Positions 32,301 through 41,958 of a DNA stretch of 64,000 bases are shown here, piece after piece. The stretch is from VXYL01 sp965199915. GTDB taxonomy: Bacteria > Pseudomonadota > Gammaproteobacteria > Pseudomonadales > Azotimanducaceae. Where the stretch lies: contig OZ241348.1 in NCBI GenBank assembly GCA_965199915.1, positions 2,170,001-2,234,000 on the forward strand. The letters run 5' to 3'. Numbering within the stretch: position 1 is the first letter of the stretch; every line of letters begins with the position of its first letter. Under the pieces are notes generated by a model. The model was not told where the DNA came from. It did no database searches and worked only from the letters and a program-made list of their open reading frames with translations. The position numbers and the translations under genes were made by a program.

Positions 32301-33029
32301 TCAGCCGCCCGGTGATTCCCCGCCCTTGTTCGGCTCGATGATCAAGCGGAATCCCACGCCGTGAACGGTCTCGATGAGGTCCGCGCCGCCGTCGCGCAGC
32401 TTGCCGCGCAACCTGCGCAGGTGGCTGTCGATGGTCCGATCGCTGACGATGCGGTGGCCGGGGTAGGTGCCGTTCATCAACGATTCGCGGTTCAGCACCT
32501 TGCCCTGGTGTTGGGCGAGCGTCGTCAACAACCGGAACTCCGTGCGCGTCAGTTCCAACGGCCGGCCGTGCAAAGTCGCCTGCCACGCATCGATGTGCAT
32601 CCGCAACGGCCCGGCGGCGATTTCCCGCTGCGCGGGATCGGCGAGCGCCTCGGCGCGGCGAAAGAACGCCTTGACCCGGGCCACCAGCTCCCGAGGGCTG
32701 AACGGTTTGACGATGTAGTCGTCGCCGCCGACCTCCAAGCCGACGATGCGGTCCGGTTCCGCGTCTTTGGCCGACAGGAACAGAATGGGAACGTTCCTTT
32801 GCGCCGCCGCGCCGCGTCCGCCGGCGCGTATCGACTGGCAAACCTCCAAGCCGTCCGGCCCCGGCATCATGATGTCGAGGATCAGCAGGTCCGGCGCCTC
32901 GCGCTCGAACGCGAGCAGCGCGGCGTTGCCGTCGCGCGCCTCCACAACCACGAAGCCCTCCCGCCGCAGCGCGAAACAGATGACGTTGCGGATGTGCGAA
33001 TCGTCGTCCACCACAAGCACTTTGCGCAT
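32301..33029 (-). CDS. OmpR/PhoB-family response regulator
   Basis: 242 residues from the ATG before RKVLVVDDDSH. The receiver has the acidic pair (VVDDDSHIRN), the phosphorylatable Asp in LLILDIMMPGPDG, and the K in DDYIVKPFSPREL. The winged-helix output domain follows, with LTRTEFRLLTTLAQHQGKV and RTIDSHLRRLRGKL and the ending VHGVGFRL. No histidine kinase gene is near, so it is an orphan here. Its targets are unknown. Confidence 0.93.
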   Translation of the reverse strand: MRKVLVVDDDSHIRNVICFALRREGFVVVEARDGNAALLAFEREAPDLLILDIMMPGPDGLEVCQSIRAGGRGAAAQRNVPILFLSAKDAEPDRIVGLEVGGDDYIVKPFSPRELVARVKAFFRRAEALADPAQREIAAGPLRMHIDAWQATLHGRPLELTRTEFRLLTTLAQHQGKVLNRESLMNGTYPGHRIVSDRTIDSHLRRLRGKLRDGGADLIETVHGVGFRLIIEPNKGGESPGG

Positions 33030-33222
33030 GAGGGCAGTGTACGCCGCAACGGCCGGGGCGTGCGACATGTCTGTTCGCCACGGCGGCGCGCGCCCGCGTT
33101 GGACACGAACTGCGACGGCCACGCGGCGGGGTCACCGCCCGAACGCGGTCGCCGGGCCGCATGGCGGTGGCGCGAACCACACAACAGTTGCGTGTTTTTC
33201 GCCAATTTGCGAGTCTGTCGGT

Positions 33223-34071
33223 GTGACTTCAGCCAGCCGCGTGGAATCGCCCGTGTCGCGCACCGCACCGCTCGTCGTCGCCGCCGCCGCGCGCGTCGCT
33301 TTCCGCCGCAACGGCTTTGCCGTTTTGGAGTCGGTCATCGACCACGCTTCGCTCGCCATGCTGCGCGAGGAATGCGCCCGCTTCGTAGCGCAGGTGGACC
33401 GCGAGCTCGCCATGCGGGGCAGCGACGCGCGGGGCATCACCCATCGGGGCCGGCGCTACTTCATCGCCAATCGCTACCGGCGCAGCGCGCGCATGCCGGA
33501 CTTCGTTTTTGGCGACCTGATGCGCGCCATCACGACGGCGTTTCTGGGCCAAACGGTGTTCCTGTTCAACGAGCAATGGGTGGTGAAGAGCGCCGAGCGG
33601 GGCATGCGGTTCGCGTGGCATCAGGACTCCGGCTACGTGAACTTCCGCGACCCGGGCAACACCCACGCTCCGTATCTCACCTGCTGGTGCGCGTTGGACG
33701 ACATGACGCGCGCCAACGGCACGATCGCCGTGTTGCCGCACGGTCGCGTTGCCGGCCCGGGGGTTGTGCTTCCCCATCGCCAAGAGCCGCGCAGCAACGA
33801 TCTGGTGGGCTACGAGGGCGACGATCCGGGCGTGTTGGTGGAGGTGCCGGCGGGCAGCGTTGCGGTGTTTTCCAGCACCACGTTGCATCGCAGCGGCGCG
33901 AACACCACCGCCCGCCCGCGGCGCGCGTACCTCGCGCAATACAGCGGCGAGCCCATTCGCGCCTCGAACGGCGCGTTGTGGGGCCAAGCGGTGCCGTTCG
34001 TGGCGAACGGGCAATGCGTATACGACCGCGTCGGCGACATCGAACGAGCGCGGCCGCAGCCGGCCGGTTGA
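33223..34071 (+). CDS. Phytanoyl-CoA dioxygenase (PhyH) family protein
   Basis: 282 residues from GTG. A jelly-roll Fe(II)/2-oxoglutarate oxygenase: the H-x-D iron pair is in MRFAWHQDSGYVNF, the distal His in SSTTLHRSGANTT, followed by an Arg in ARPRRAYLAQYS that would hold 2-oxoglutarate. The N-terminal FRRNGFAVLESVID is typical of the family. Substrates range from lipids to amino acids and antibiotic intermediates and cannot be assigned. The stop overlaps the TTG start of the large downstream gene, so the two are probably translated together. Confidence 0.87.
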   Translation: MTSASRVESPVSRTAPLVVAAAARVAFRRNGFAVLESVIDHASLAMLREECARFVAQVDRELAMRGSDARGITHRGRRYFIANRYRRSARMPDFVFGDLMRAITTAFLGQTVFLFNEQWVVKSAERGMRFAWHQDSGYVNFRDPGNTHAPYLTCWCALDDMTRANGTIAVLPHGRVAGPGVVLPHRQEPRSNDLVGYEGDDPGVLVEVPAGSVAVFSSTTLHRSGANTTARPRRAYLAQYSGEPIRASNGALWGQAVPFVANGQCVYDRVGDIERARPQPAG

Positions 34072-36314
34072 AGCGCGTCGGCGCGCCGGCGGGCGCGTTG
34101 CTCGCCGGCCATGTGGCCCTCGGCGCCGGCGCTCCGGCGCCCGCCGCGGGCGACGCCGCGGCCGAGGCGGATTGGACCGCGGCCGCCATGCGGGCGATGG
34201 CCGCCAGCTGCGCCGTTCGGCAACTCACCTTGAAGTGGCCGGTGCGCGTGCGCTCGATGGCGGAATACGGAGGGGGCTACACGGCCGGCGTCGGCAGTGT
34301 TGCTTGGAGCGGAGAGCACGCCGAAACCTGGCGCGCCGGTTGGTGCGCCGTTGGCGTGTACTGCGCCCCGTCTCCGGCGCGAGACGCGCCCGGCGGCGCG
34401 CGCTTCGACGCTCCGCGCGGCCTCTACAGCCACGCGCGCGCAACCCTCTATGTGCGCGACCCGAAGAACGACGCGCAAACCCGCGCCACCGTCGCGCACG
34501 AAGTGGTGCATGCGCTGCAGTACCAGAACTTTCCCACGTTGAACGCGCCGCACCTTTGGTTCAACCGCGACCTCAGCGCCGCCGTGGACGCCGTGGTGGA
34601 GGGCGACGCGCACTTGGTTGGGTGGTCGTTCGACGCGCAACGGCGGCGGCACCTGTGCAGCGCGGATCCGGCAATCACCGCGCGCGTGTACCGCGACTGG
34701 TGGCGGTGGACTCCGCAAGCGATCACCGCCATGGAGAGCTTCCCGCATGTGTTCGGGCCGGGCCTCGTCCTCGCGAGGTTGTTGGCGGGGGACACGCGGG
34801 AAGTGAACGCCCTGCTCCTCGACCCGCCCTTGTCCGCGCTGGCGGCGTTGCGGCCGGAGAGCGCCGGGCCGGTGGACTTCATCGCGTTACCAAAGGGTTT
34901 GGCGCGGCGCGTCGGGAACAAAAAATGCAGCGCCGGCCTGACCAACACGGTCGGCGTGGTGGGGATTTGGGGTCTGTTGGCGCAACACGAAGGGGCGGCG
35001 ACCGAGGCGGAGTTGCCGGAGTTTCTCACCCAGTGGTCCGGCGATCGGTTTGCTCATGTGGCGTGCGCGGGCGAGCGAAACGACGAGCTGGCGTGGTTGA
35101 CGCGCTGGCGCACCCCCGCGGCGGCGATGGCGTTCGCTCGCCGTTTCAACGCTGTGGCGGCGGCCGCCGCTCGACACGGCGACGTGCTCGGCGCGCCGGC
35201 GCGGGCGGTGGCGCGCGCGTCCACCGCGCTCGTTGCCACGCCGGCTCTTGCGGCCGCGGCGGACGCGCTCTTCCACACACCGGTGCGGACTTTCGAGCGC
35301 TACGCGGATTGGATCGCCGCCGATTGCTTCCCGGACGACTGCCACAGGGAAGCGGATTTCGTTGTCGGCGCGCGGCGAGCGCGCGAGAAGTTCGCATGCG
35401 CCGCCGCCGCGCCGCCGCCGGCGGCGTTCCGCGCGTGGCTTGACCGCGTCCGGCAAGCGCGCGCTAGAGCGCGCGAGTTGCAAGGCGAAACGCTTGCGTT
35501 CGCGTTGCGGGACGCCGGGGGGCTTGCGGTGTTTTGCGCCTTGAACGCGCGTCGAAACGCCGACGTTCTGGCCGCCTGCCGAGCGGCCAGTTTCGGTTTG
35601 CGCCACTTGGCGGCGCTCGCCGAAGACGAGCACTGGCGCTTGCTGCCGCTGTGCGCGAGCGGCGCGGAGTATCGGGCGCAGTTGCGCCCCGCGCTCGCGG
35701 CCGGGGCGCGGGGGAGCGGCAGCGCGCCGCAACGGGAGTTGCATCTGCGCGCCGCCGGATCGGCCGCCGCGGCGCTGCGAGCCGACGGTGCGCAAGGGGT
35801 GCGGCAGCTGGCCGCGGCGGCGCCGCTTTCCACGCTGGCGTTGCTCGATCCGGAGTTCGACAGCGCGGTGGAGTTTCTCCACCTGCCGCCGGCCGCCTTG
35901 GCGGAATCCGGTTGCGAGGTCTTGGCAAGCGACGTCGTTGGCGCGCTGGGATTGTGGACGCGGTTGCGCGCGCTCGGTTCGACGGCGCCGGCGGATGTGC
36001 CGCCGGCCATTGTGCGGGCGTGGCGCGGCGACCGGCAGTGGTATCTGCGCTGCGGCGGCGAAAGCGGGTGGTTCTGGGCCACGCGCTGGGCGGACGCGGC
36101 CGCGGCGCGCGAGTTCGCGGTGCGGTACTTGCCCGCCCTAGGCGTCGGCGTGGACGCGCCCCCCGACGTGGCCGGGCGCACCGTGTGGTCTGTGCCGGCC
36201 GGTTTGGCCGGCGTCAAAGCGTTGGTGAAGGCCAGCGTGAAGTCTCGGTTTTTCACGGCCTTCCGCGAGTGGCGCGCCGCCGGATGCTACCCGCAACCGA
36301 CCTGCCGCGAGTGA
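34068..36314 (+). CDS. Large protein with an HExxH metallopeptidase-like motif, unknown
   Basis: About 748 residues if the TTG overlapping the upstream stop is used. The first 30 residues (KR, then GAPAGALLAGHVALGAGAPAPA) could be an export signal. Near residue 145 is VAHEVVHALQYQNFP, an HExxH motif, followed about 30 residues later by VVEGDAHLVGW, which has the E-x-x-A/H layout of a gluzincin third ligand. Two later regions repeat the pattern aLdPe(S/F)-x-x-V-D/E-F-(I/L), once after each half, which suggests an internal duplication. Many Cys pairs fit a periplasmic protein. A protease function is inference. Confidence 0.5.
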   Translation: MKRVGAPAGALLAGHVALGAGAPAPAAGDAAAEADWTAAAMRAMAASCAVRQLTLKWPVRVRSMAEYGGGYTAGVGSVAWSGEHAETWRAGWCAVGVYCAPSPARDAPGGARFDAPRGLYSHARATLYVRDPKNDAQTRATVAHEVVHALQYQNFPTLNAPHLWFNRDLSAAVDAVVEGDAHLVGWSFDAQRRRHLCSADPAITARVYRDWWRWTPQAITAMESFPHVFGPGLVLARLLAGDTREVNALLLDPPLSALAALRPESAGPVDFIALPKGLARRVGNKKCSAGLTNTVGVVGIWGLLAQHEGAATEAELPEFLTQWSGDRFAHVACAGERNDELAWLTRWRTPAAAMAFARRFNAVAAAAARHGDVLGAPARAVARASTALVATPALAAAADALFHTPVRTFERYADWIAADCFPDDCHREADFVVGARRAREKFACAAAAPPPAAFRAWLDRVRQARARARELQGETLAFALRDAGGLAVFCALNARRNADVLAACRAASFGLRHLAALAEDEHWRLLPLCASGAEYRAQLRPALAAGARGSGSAPQRELHLRAAGSAAAALRADGAQGVRQLAAAAPLSTLALLDPEFDSAVEFLHLPPAALAESGCEVLASDVVGALGLWTRLRALGSTAPADVPPAIVRAWRGDRQWYLRCGGESGWFWATRWADAAAAREFAVRYLPALGVGVDAPPDVAGRTVWSVPAGLAGVKALVKASVKSRFFTAFREWRAAGCYPQPTCRE

Positions 36315-36362
36315 GCCGACGGCGCCCGCCCGGCGGCGGCCGCGCGCCCGTCGTCCCGAACC

Positions 36363-36383
36363 TGCGGCAACCCGCAACTTTTT
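36363..36383 (+). terminator. Weak candidate intrinsic terminator
   Basis: TGCGG-CAAC-CCGCA (36363-36376) followed by AC and five T. The stem is only five pairs, but it is one of the few T runs after a stem in this window and lies between the large gene and the HU promoter. Confidence 0.3.
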
Positions 36384-36384
36384 C

Positions 36385-36413
36385 TTGGCATTCGCCAAGG
36401 TTTGGGCTATTTT
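36385..36413 (+). promoter_or_regulatory. Sigma-70 promoter of the HU-like gene
   Basis: TTGGCA (36385-36390), a 17-base spacer and TATTTT (36408-36413), in a short AT-rich island of an otherwise GC-rich gap. The leader to the start codon is about 67 bases and ends with AAGGAA as SD. Confidence 0.55.
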
Positions 36414-36486
36414 TGCGTCGGCGGCACGGTGCGCGGGGGTGCTCGGTGTCGTTCGGCAACTCAACGCAACGTTAAGGAAACTTCCC

Positions 36487-36861
36487 ATGGCGCGAAAAGC
36501 CGCTCCCAAAGCCAAGTCGCAGGCCGCCGCGGCCGCTCCCAAGGCCACCGCCATCCGAGCAAAGATGTCCAAAGCCGCCGTCCTCTCGCACATCGCGGGC
36601 GAAACCGGCCTCACCCGGGCACAGGTGGAGGGCGTGTTGGACTCGTTGGAGCTCGTGATCAACCGCCACATCAAAAAGCGGGCGGTGGGCGAGTTCTCGT
36701 TGCCGGGCCTGCTCAAGATCCGCTCGGTCAAGAGGCCCGCCACCAAGAAGCGCATGGGTCGCAACCCGAAGACCGGCGAGCAAATCGAGATTCCCGCCAA
36801 GCCGGCGGAGAACCGCGTGCGCATCACGCCGCTCAAACGCATGAAGGAAATGGTGCTTTAG
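36487..36861 (+). CDS. HU/IHF-family DNA-binding protein with basic N-terminal tail
   Basis: 124 residues from ATG. Residues 1-27 are an Ala/Lys tail (RKAAPKAKSQAAAAAPKA) like that of histone H1 or AlgP-type proteins. The HU fold follows: SKAAVLSHIAGETGLTRAQV, then VGEFSLPGLLKIRSVKRPA, the DNA-contacting arm RMGRNPKTGEQIEIPA, and VRITPLKRMKEMVL. HU proteins are normally about 90 residues, so the tail is the extra part. It would bind and bend DNA. It has its own promoter and is followed by proS after 117 bases. Confidence 0.9.
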   Translation: MARKAAPKAKSQAAAAAPKATAIRAKMSKAAVLSHIAGETGLTRAQVEGVLDSLELVINRHIKKRAVGEFSLPGLLKIRSVKRPATKKRMGRNPKTGEQIEIPAKPAENRVRITPLKRMKEMVL

Positions 36862-36978
36862 CGAGGAATCGCCCCGCCAACGGCCAGTCGCGGTCCGGAC
36901 GCGAGGCGCCGTCCGCGGGCGGACGCGATAGGAAGCGGTTGCGCCCACGTTGTGGCGGCGTTGTCGTCGATTTGCGCC

Positions 36979-38676
36979 ATGCGATTCAGCCAACTGCTTG
37001 TTCCCACGTTGCGCGAGGCGCCAGCGGACGCGGATGCCGCCAGCCACGTTCTGCTGGTGCGCGGCGGCTTCATCCGCCGTTTGGCGAGTGGTTCCTACAG
37101 CTGGTTGCCCCTCGGTTTGCGTGTGCTGCGCAAGGTGGAGCGCATCGTGCGCGAGGAACTCGACCGCGTCGGCGCTCAGGAATTGCTCATGCCGGTGGTG
37201 CAACCCGCCGAGCTGTGGCGGGAAAGCGGCCGGTGGGACGTGATGGGGCCGGAAATGCTGCGGCTTCGGGACCGCCACGATCGCGAGTACTGCTTGAGCC
37301 CCACGCAGGAGGAGGTGGTGACCGACATCGTCCGGCGCACGGTGTTCAGCTACAAGCAGCTCCCCTGCAACCTCTACCACATCCAAACCAAATTCCGCGA
37401 TGAGGTGCGCCCGCGTTTCGGTCTGATGCGCGCCCGCGAGTTCACGATGAAGGACGGCTATTCCTTTCACTTGGACGAGGAATCCTTCGAGCAAACCTAC
37501 GCCGCCATGCACGCCTGCTATGCGAGCATCTTGGACCGCATCGGCCTGGCGTTCCGCGCGGTGGAGGCCGATCCGGGCACCATCGGCGACGGCGACTCGC
37601 ACGAGTTCCACGTGCTTGCCGCCAATGGCGAGGACGAATTGGCCTTCAGCCCGGCCAGCGACTACGCCGCCAACGTGGAGAAAGCGCCCGCGCCCGCACT
37701 GCCCGACGACGCCGAGCCCGAGCCGCTGCGCAAGGTGCCGACGCCTGGCGCCGGCACGATAGAGAGCGTTTCACGGCTGCTAAACGTGCCCTCCCGCCGG
37801 TGCGTGAAAACGCTCGTTGTGCGCATGCGCGATGGCGGATTGGCGGCGATCGTGCTGCGGGGCGACCACCAACTGAACGAGGCCAAGGCGGCGCGGCTGC
37901 CCGGAGTCCGCCGCCCGTTCGCCTTCGCCACGCAAGAGGAGATTCGCGCCGCCTTGGGAGTGGGCGTCGGTTCTCTCGGCCCGCTTGGCCTCGACTTGCC
38001 GGTGTTCGTGGACGGCAGCGCCGCCGCGCTTGCGAGTTTCGTTTGCGGGGCCAACGAGGACGGACAGCACTACGCCGGCGTGAATTGGGTGCGCGATGTG
38101 GACAAAGCGCAAACCGTGGACGTGCGCAACGTCCTTTCCGGCGATGCCGCCCCCGATGGCAGCGGCCCGCTCGCGCTCAAGCGCGGCATCGAGGTTGGCC
38201 ACATTTTCAAACTCGGCACCAAGTACACCCGCGCCATGAACGTTTCCATTCAAGACGGTGCCGGTCGCGGCGTGGCGCCGCTGATGGGCTGTTACGGCTT
38301 CGGCGTCACCCGCACCGTGGCGGCGGTGGTCGAACAGTGCCACGACGACGACGGCATCGTCTGGCCACCGGCGGTGGCGCCGTTCGACGTCCACATCGTC
38401 GCGCTGAACAACGTCAAATCCACGCAAGTGCGGCGCGCCGCCGATCGGCTGCACGAAGATCTGCAGGCGGCCGGTTTCGACGTGTTGCTGGACGACCGCG
38501 ACGAGCGCCCCGGGGTGAAGTTCGCGGATGCGGACCTCATTGGCATTCCCCATCGCGTCACGGTGGGCGACCGGAACCTGCGCGACGGCTTGGTGGAACA
38601 CCGGCGGCGCGCCGAGGCAAACACGCGAAAGGCCCCGCCCGAGGAGATCGCGCAGACGATCTTCAAACCGCTCTGA
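36979..38676 (+). CDS. proS: Prolyl-tRNA synthetase (bacterial type)
   Basis: 565 residues from the ATG at MRFSQLLVPTL. Class II motif 1 is in the first 80 residues (IRRLASGSYSWLPLGLRVL), motif 2 is FRDEVRPRFGLMRAREFTMKD, and motif 3 is GCYGFGVTRTVAAV. Between motifs 2 and 3 lies the editing (INS) domain (SRRCVKTLVVR, LRGDHQLNEAK), so the enzyme should clear Ala-tRNAPro. The anticodon-binding domain ends the protein (PFDVHIVALN, LLDDRDERPGVKFADADLIG). It charges tRNAPro. The 3' end overlaps the convergent res gene by 14 bases. Confidence 0.97.
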   Translation: MRFSQLLVPTLREAPADADAASHVLLVRGGFIRRLASGSYSWLPLGLRVLRKVERIVREELDRVGAQELLMPVVQPAELWRESGRWDVMGPEMLRLRDRHDREYCLSPTQEEVVTDIVRRTVFSYKQLPCNLYHIQTKFRDEVRPRFGLMRAREFTMKDGYSFHLDEESFEQTYAAMHACYASILDRIGLAFRAVEADPGTIGDGDSHEFHVLAANGEDELAFSPASDYAANVEKAPAPALPDDAEPEPLRKVPTPGAGTIESVSRLLNVPSRRCVKTLVVRMRDGGLAAIVLRGDHQLNEAKAARLPGVRRPFAFATQEEIRAALGVGVGSLGPLGLDLPVFVDGSAAALASFVCGANEDGQHYAGVNWVRDVDKAQTVDVRNVLSGDAAPDGSGPLALKRGIEVGHIFKLGTKYTRAMNVSIQDGAGRGVAPLMGCYGFGVTRTVAAVVEQCHDDDGIVWPPAVAPFDVHIVALNNVKSTQVRRAADRLHEDLQAAGFDVLLDDRDERPGVKFADADLIGIPHRVTVGDRNLRDGLVEHRRRAEANTRKAPPEEIAQTIFKPL

Positions 38677-41600
38677 CCTCGGGGGGAGATGTCGCGCGCT
38701 CCGCCCCCAGCATCCGCGCCAAGTAGTCGTAGTTCCCATCCCGCACCGGGAACAGGATGTGGTGTGCTGCGAAGCTCTCCAAGTCCCAGCTGCCGTCGTC
38801 GTACTTAGGCTGCAGGTCCTCGAACGGGGTGGCGGAGATGATGTAGGAGTCTAGGCGCACGTTGAGGGTGCCCGTGCGCGAGCGGGCCATCTCGCGTTCC
38901 AGTTCGCCCAGGGTCTCGTGCAGCTGGGCCTTGTCGTCGTGGGCGTAGGCGCCGGCGTGGATCATGCCGTGGGGTTCGACGAAGACGATGCGTTGGGTGT
39001 TGGCGTCTTTCAGCCAGAGGATGAAGTCTGGGTAGAAGCCGCGGCGTTCGAAGAAGCCCACGCCTTGGGCGCGGCCTTGGTTGCGGAGCAGGAACAGCTC
39101 TTTTTGGGCTAGCACGCCGTCTTTCTCTTGGCGGCAGAAGTCGCGCAGGTCTTCCACGAAGCGGCGTTCGCTCTCGTTCAGCGCTGGCGGCTTGGACGTG
39201 ACTTTGGCGCTGCGCTGCACCAGCAGCGGCTGGTAGAGGTGGCGGTCGAAGTGGATGCTCGGCAGTTCGGCGGTTTCGCGTTGGTAGATGCGATCGCCTT
39301 CTTCGATCAGCTGCAAGATGTCCTCGAGTAGCCGCGCGTTGCCCGTCGCCGAATCGCCGTCGTTCTGCCCCGTGCGCGGCACGCGCACCACGTAGTCCTG
39401 GAAGTTGGCGTCCGTGTCGCGCACTTCGCTGTAGCGCATGCGCTTGCTGGCCCAGCGTTCCTGGCGCAGCCGGTAGAAGCGGTCCATGTACTTCTTGGCG
39501 AGCGCGATTACCGCTTCCGAGAGCGCGGCGACGTCCGCGAGCGTTTTCGGTTCCGCAAGGTTGTCTTCGGCGGCGAGCTCGAAGCACAGCGGGTCTGTGG
39601 ACTCGAAGACGGCGCGGATGTCTTGCGGGGCGAAGGCGAGATTGGGGTAGCCGCGCAGTTCACGGTAGGCGAGCAGTTCCAAGTGGACGCGGTTCCAATC
39701 CACCAATTCGAGACTGGCGGCCGGAATGCGCCGATTGCGCCCGGCCTGTGCGCCTTCGTCTGCGAATGCGCCGCTTGCGCTCTCGATGGACTGCGCTTGC
39801 AGCGACCGATCCAGAAACACCTCGGCGCCGGCGAGGGGAGAGAGCGCCGTCGCCACCTCGTCCGCGAAGGCGGCGTTGTCTGGCACCCGCGGCACCAACA
39901 GGCCCTGGCGCAGGAACGCCTGGTTCGGGCGTATCGGCAGCGTCAGTTCCACTACGCCTTCGGTGTGCAGGTCCTCGCGTTGCAGATAGTCCTTGAACTG
40001 CGCCATGTAGTCGGCGCGGATGGCGAAGATGTTGAGCGTCTCCAAGAGGCCGATGTGCTCGGGATGCCTGCCGTCCAAGGCACTGCTGCGTTTCAGGCCG
40101 TGCCGCAAGCCGCGCAAGCGCACGCCGCGCCCGAACAGCTGGATGATCTGCGAACCTTCGCGGCGGCCGACGTTCATCAGCCCCATGCTGGAAACGCGCC
40201 AGGAGTTCCAGCCCTCCATGAACTTGCGGGCGCCCACCAGCACTTCGATGGTGGTGTCCGGCGTGTTGATGCTGTCGAAGAGGCCGTCCTGCACCGCCTC
40301 CTCCTGCATCAGTATCTCCGGCGCTCTTTCGGCCACCAGTTTGCGGAAGCTGCCCGCGTCGCCGATGGTGACCACGCCGAAGTAGCGCATGGCGTTGTTC
40401 GCCTTCAAGCCGATCTCGCCGCTCGACCCGCGCACGAAGCCGAGGCGCAGCACGTCGTTGATGCCCGCGTGGAAGACGTCCCTGAGAATGTCTCGATACA
40501 GCGCTTGCGGCGACAGGCCCGAATCGCGCAGCGAACCGAACCGGCCCTCGAACACGTCCCGCCCGTCCGGGCGTTCCAAGCCGCTTTCGCCATCGAGTAA
40601 GCGGCGAATACCCGCCACCGCCCAGCCGCCGGCGTTGTTCAGCACCCGGTGCAGAAAGCGCACCACGGTGAGCACGTCGCTCTGCTTGCGCCGGTTGCGG
40701 CTGTACACGGCGTTCACCGTGCCGCCGACGAACACCCACAGCGGGCGTTCCAAGTGGTAGGGGCGCAGGGCGTTCTGGTGTTCGGCGAACACCCGTTGCT
40801 GTTCGTAGAAGGCGAGCAGATTGCCGAGCAGCAGGCGATCCGTGCGTTCCTCGGCGTTCTCCGCCTCTTTGTCTTCCATGCCGAGAACATGGAACGGTGC
40901 GCTGGTGTCCTTCAAGTTCAGGATGTTGAAGTCCTTGCCGAAGCCGTCGCCGTGGAAGTAGCGGTAGGAGTAGTCGAAGGCGATGGCCTTGGCGTACTCG
41001 CGGGTGAGTTCCTCGTTGCGGGCGGCGGTGAGGGCCTGGCCGAAGGTGGCGCTGTACTCGAAGGTGAAGCCGGTTTCCGCCAGCGCGTCCCGATAGCCCC
41101 GCCAGCGTTCGCCGCCGGAGCCCTTGTGCCCTTCGTCCACGAAGATCAGGTTGTTGCCCTCGAACGCCTCCACGGGAACGGAGAGGCCGCCGCCTTTCTT
41201 CACCTCCGTGAGCTTGGTGATTTCGATGACGCGCACGGCGTGTTCTTCCGCGCCGACGTGCAGGCCGCTCTCGCGTAGATCGAAGCGGCGGCAGGGGATG
41301 CCGGAAAGGCGCATCTCCGCCAAATGCTGTTCGCTCAAGCCCTCGTTGGGCGTTATGAGCAGGATGCTGTCCAGCGGCTTGCCGTGGGCGGCGTTGCCGC
41401 GCAGGAACTGGTGGTAGTTGAGGTGCAGCAGCAGCGTCTTGCCGCCGCCGGTGGCGATCCAGAAGGCGAGCTTGCGCAAATCGTCTCGCGTGTACTCCAA
41501 GTCCACGCGCACATCGCGGAACCGCGAATCCGTGCTGCGGATCAGCTCGAAGCGGTTGAGCTGGTCCAGCAAGGCGCCCGGGCGGCGGAAGAACCAGTCC

Positions 41601-41947
41601 AAGTAGATTTCCGCGTAGAGCACGGCGAGATGCTGGAAGTAGCGCAGCGTGATGGGCGCGGCGCGGCGGGTGTTGATGGCGCGCAGATGGTCGCGGATGT
41701 TGGCGTCGTAGCGGGCGAGGGCGGCCGGCGCCACTCGCACGTCCCGGCGCGTTTCCAAGCGGACGCTCAAGTGGCTGCGCCCGTCCGCGTTGAAGCCCTC
41801 GGCGGCTTCCTTCGCGTCCGCAAGCGCTTCCTCGTTGGTCTGGAAGCCGAACTGCTGGTTCAGCCACGCCAGCAGCACCAAGCGCTTCTCCAGTTGAAGG
41901 TAGGAAAGGTCCTTGCCCGCGGCCGGGCCTCGTTTGCGCGTTGGCAT
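38663..41947 (-). CDS. Type III-like restriction enzyme, helicase-nuclease (Res) subunit
   Basis: 1094 residues from ATG, 11 bases after the mod stop. Helicase motifs: Walker A in WIATGGGKTLLLH near residue 167, DEGH in LIFVDEGHKGS near 269, EYSATFG (motif III), and MEGWNSWRVSSMGL with QLFGRGVRLRG (motifs V-VI). The C-terminal nuclease region has FYPDFILWLKD followed by IVFVEPHGM near residue 990. The PD and the following acid are present, but the usual lysine of the PD-(D/E)xK site is a histidine. It should translocate on DNA with ATP and cut with its Mod partner. Confidence 0.85.
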   Translation of the reverse strand: MPTRKRGPAAGKDLSYLQLEKRLVLLAWLNQQFGFQTNEEALADAKEAAEGFNADGRSHLSVRLETRRDVRVAPAALARYDANIRDHLRAINTRRAAPITLRYFQHLAVLYAEIYLDWFFRRPGALLDQLNRFELIRSTDSRFRDVRVDLEYTRDDLRKLAFWIATGGGKTLLLHLNYHQFLRGNAAHGKPLDSILLITPNEGLSEQHLAEMRLSGIPCRRFDLRESGLHVGAEEHAVRVIEITKLTEVKKGGGLSVPVEAFEGNNLIFVDEGHKGSGGERWRGYRDALAETGFTFEYSATFGQALTAARNEELTREYAKAIAFDYSYRYFHGDGFGKDFNILNLKDTSAPFHVLGMEDKEAENAEERTDRLLLGNLLAFYEQQRVFAEHQNALRPYHLERPLWVFVGGTVNAVYSRNRRKQSDVLTVVRFLHRVLNNAGGWAVAGIRRLLDGESGLERPDGRDVFEGRFGSLRDSGLSPQALYRDILRDVFHAGINDVLRLGFVRGSSGEIGLKANNAMRYFGVVTIGDAGSFRKLVAERAPEILMQEEAVQDGLFDSINTPDTTIEVLVGARKFMEGWNSWRVSSMGLMNVGRREGSQIIQLFGRGVRLRGLRHGLKRSSALDGRHPEHIGLLETLNIFAIRADYMAQFKDYLQREDLHTEGVVELTLPIRPNQAFLRQGLLVPRVPDNAAFADEVATALSPLAGAEVFLDRSLQAQSIESASGAFADEGAQAGRNRRIPAASLELVDWNRVHLELLAYRELRGYPNLAFAPQDIRAVFESTDPLCFELAAEDNLAEPKTLADVAALSEAVIALAKKYMDRFYRLRQERWASKRMRYSEVRDTDANFQDYVVRVPRTGQNDGDSATGNARLLEDILQLIEEGDRIYQRETAELPSIHFDRHLYQPLLVQRSAKVTSKPPALNESERRFVEDLRDFCRQEKDGVLAQKELFLLRNQGRAQGVGFFERRGFYPDFILWLKDANTQRIVFVEPHGMIHAGAYAHDDKAQLHETLGELEREMARSRTGTLNVRLDSYIISATPFEDLQPKYDDGSWDLESFAAHHILFPVRDGNYDYLARMLGAERATSPPEVRAV

Positions 41948-41958
41948 GGTGCGTCCCG

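Noticed and set aside
32361..34067. Upstream half of a 1317-codon plus-strand frame that ends in the HExxH protein
   Set aside because: This part crosses the response regulator and the PhyH gene in the wrong frame; the real gene begins at the PhyH stop.
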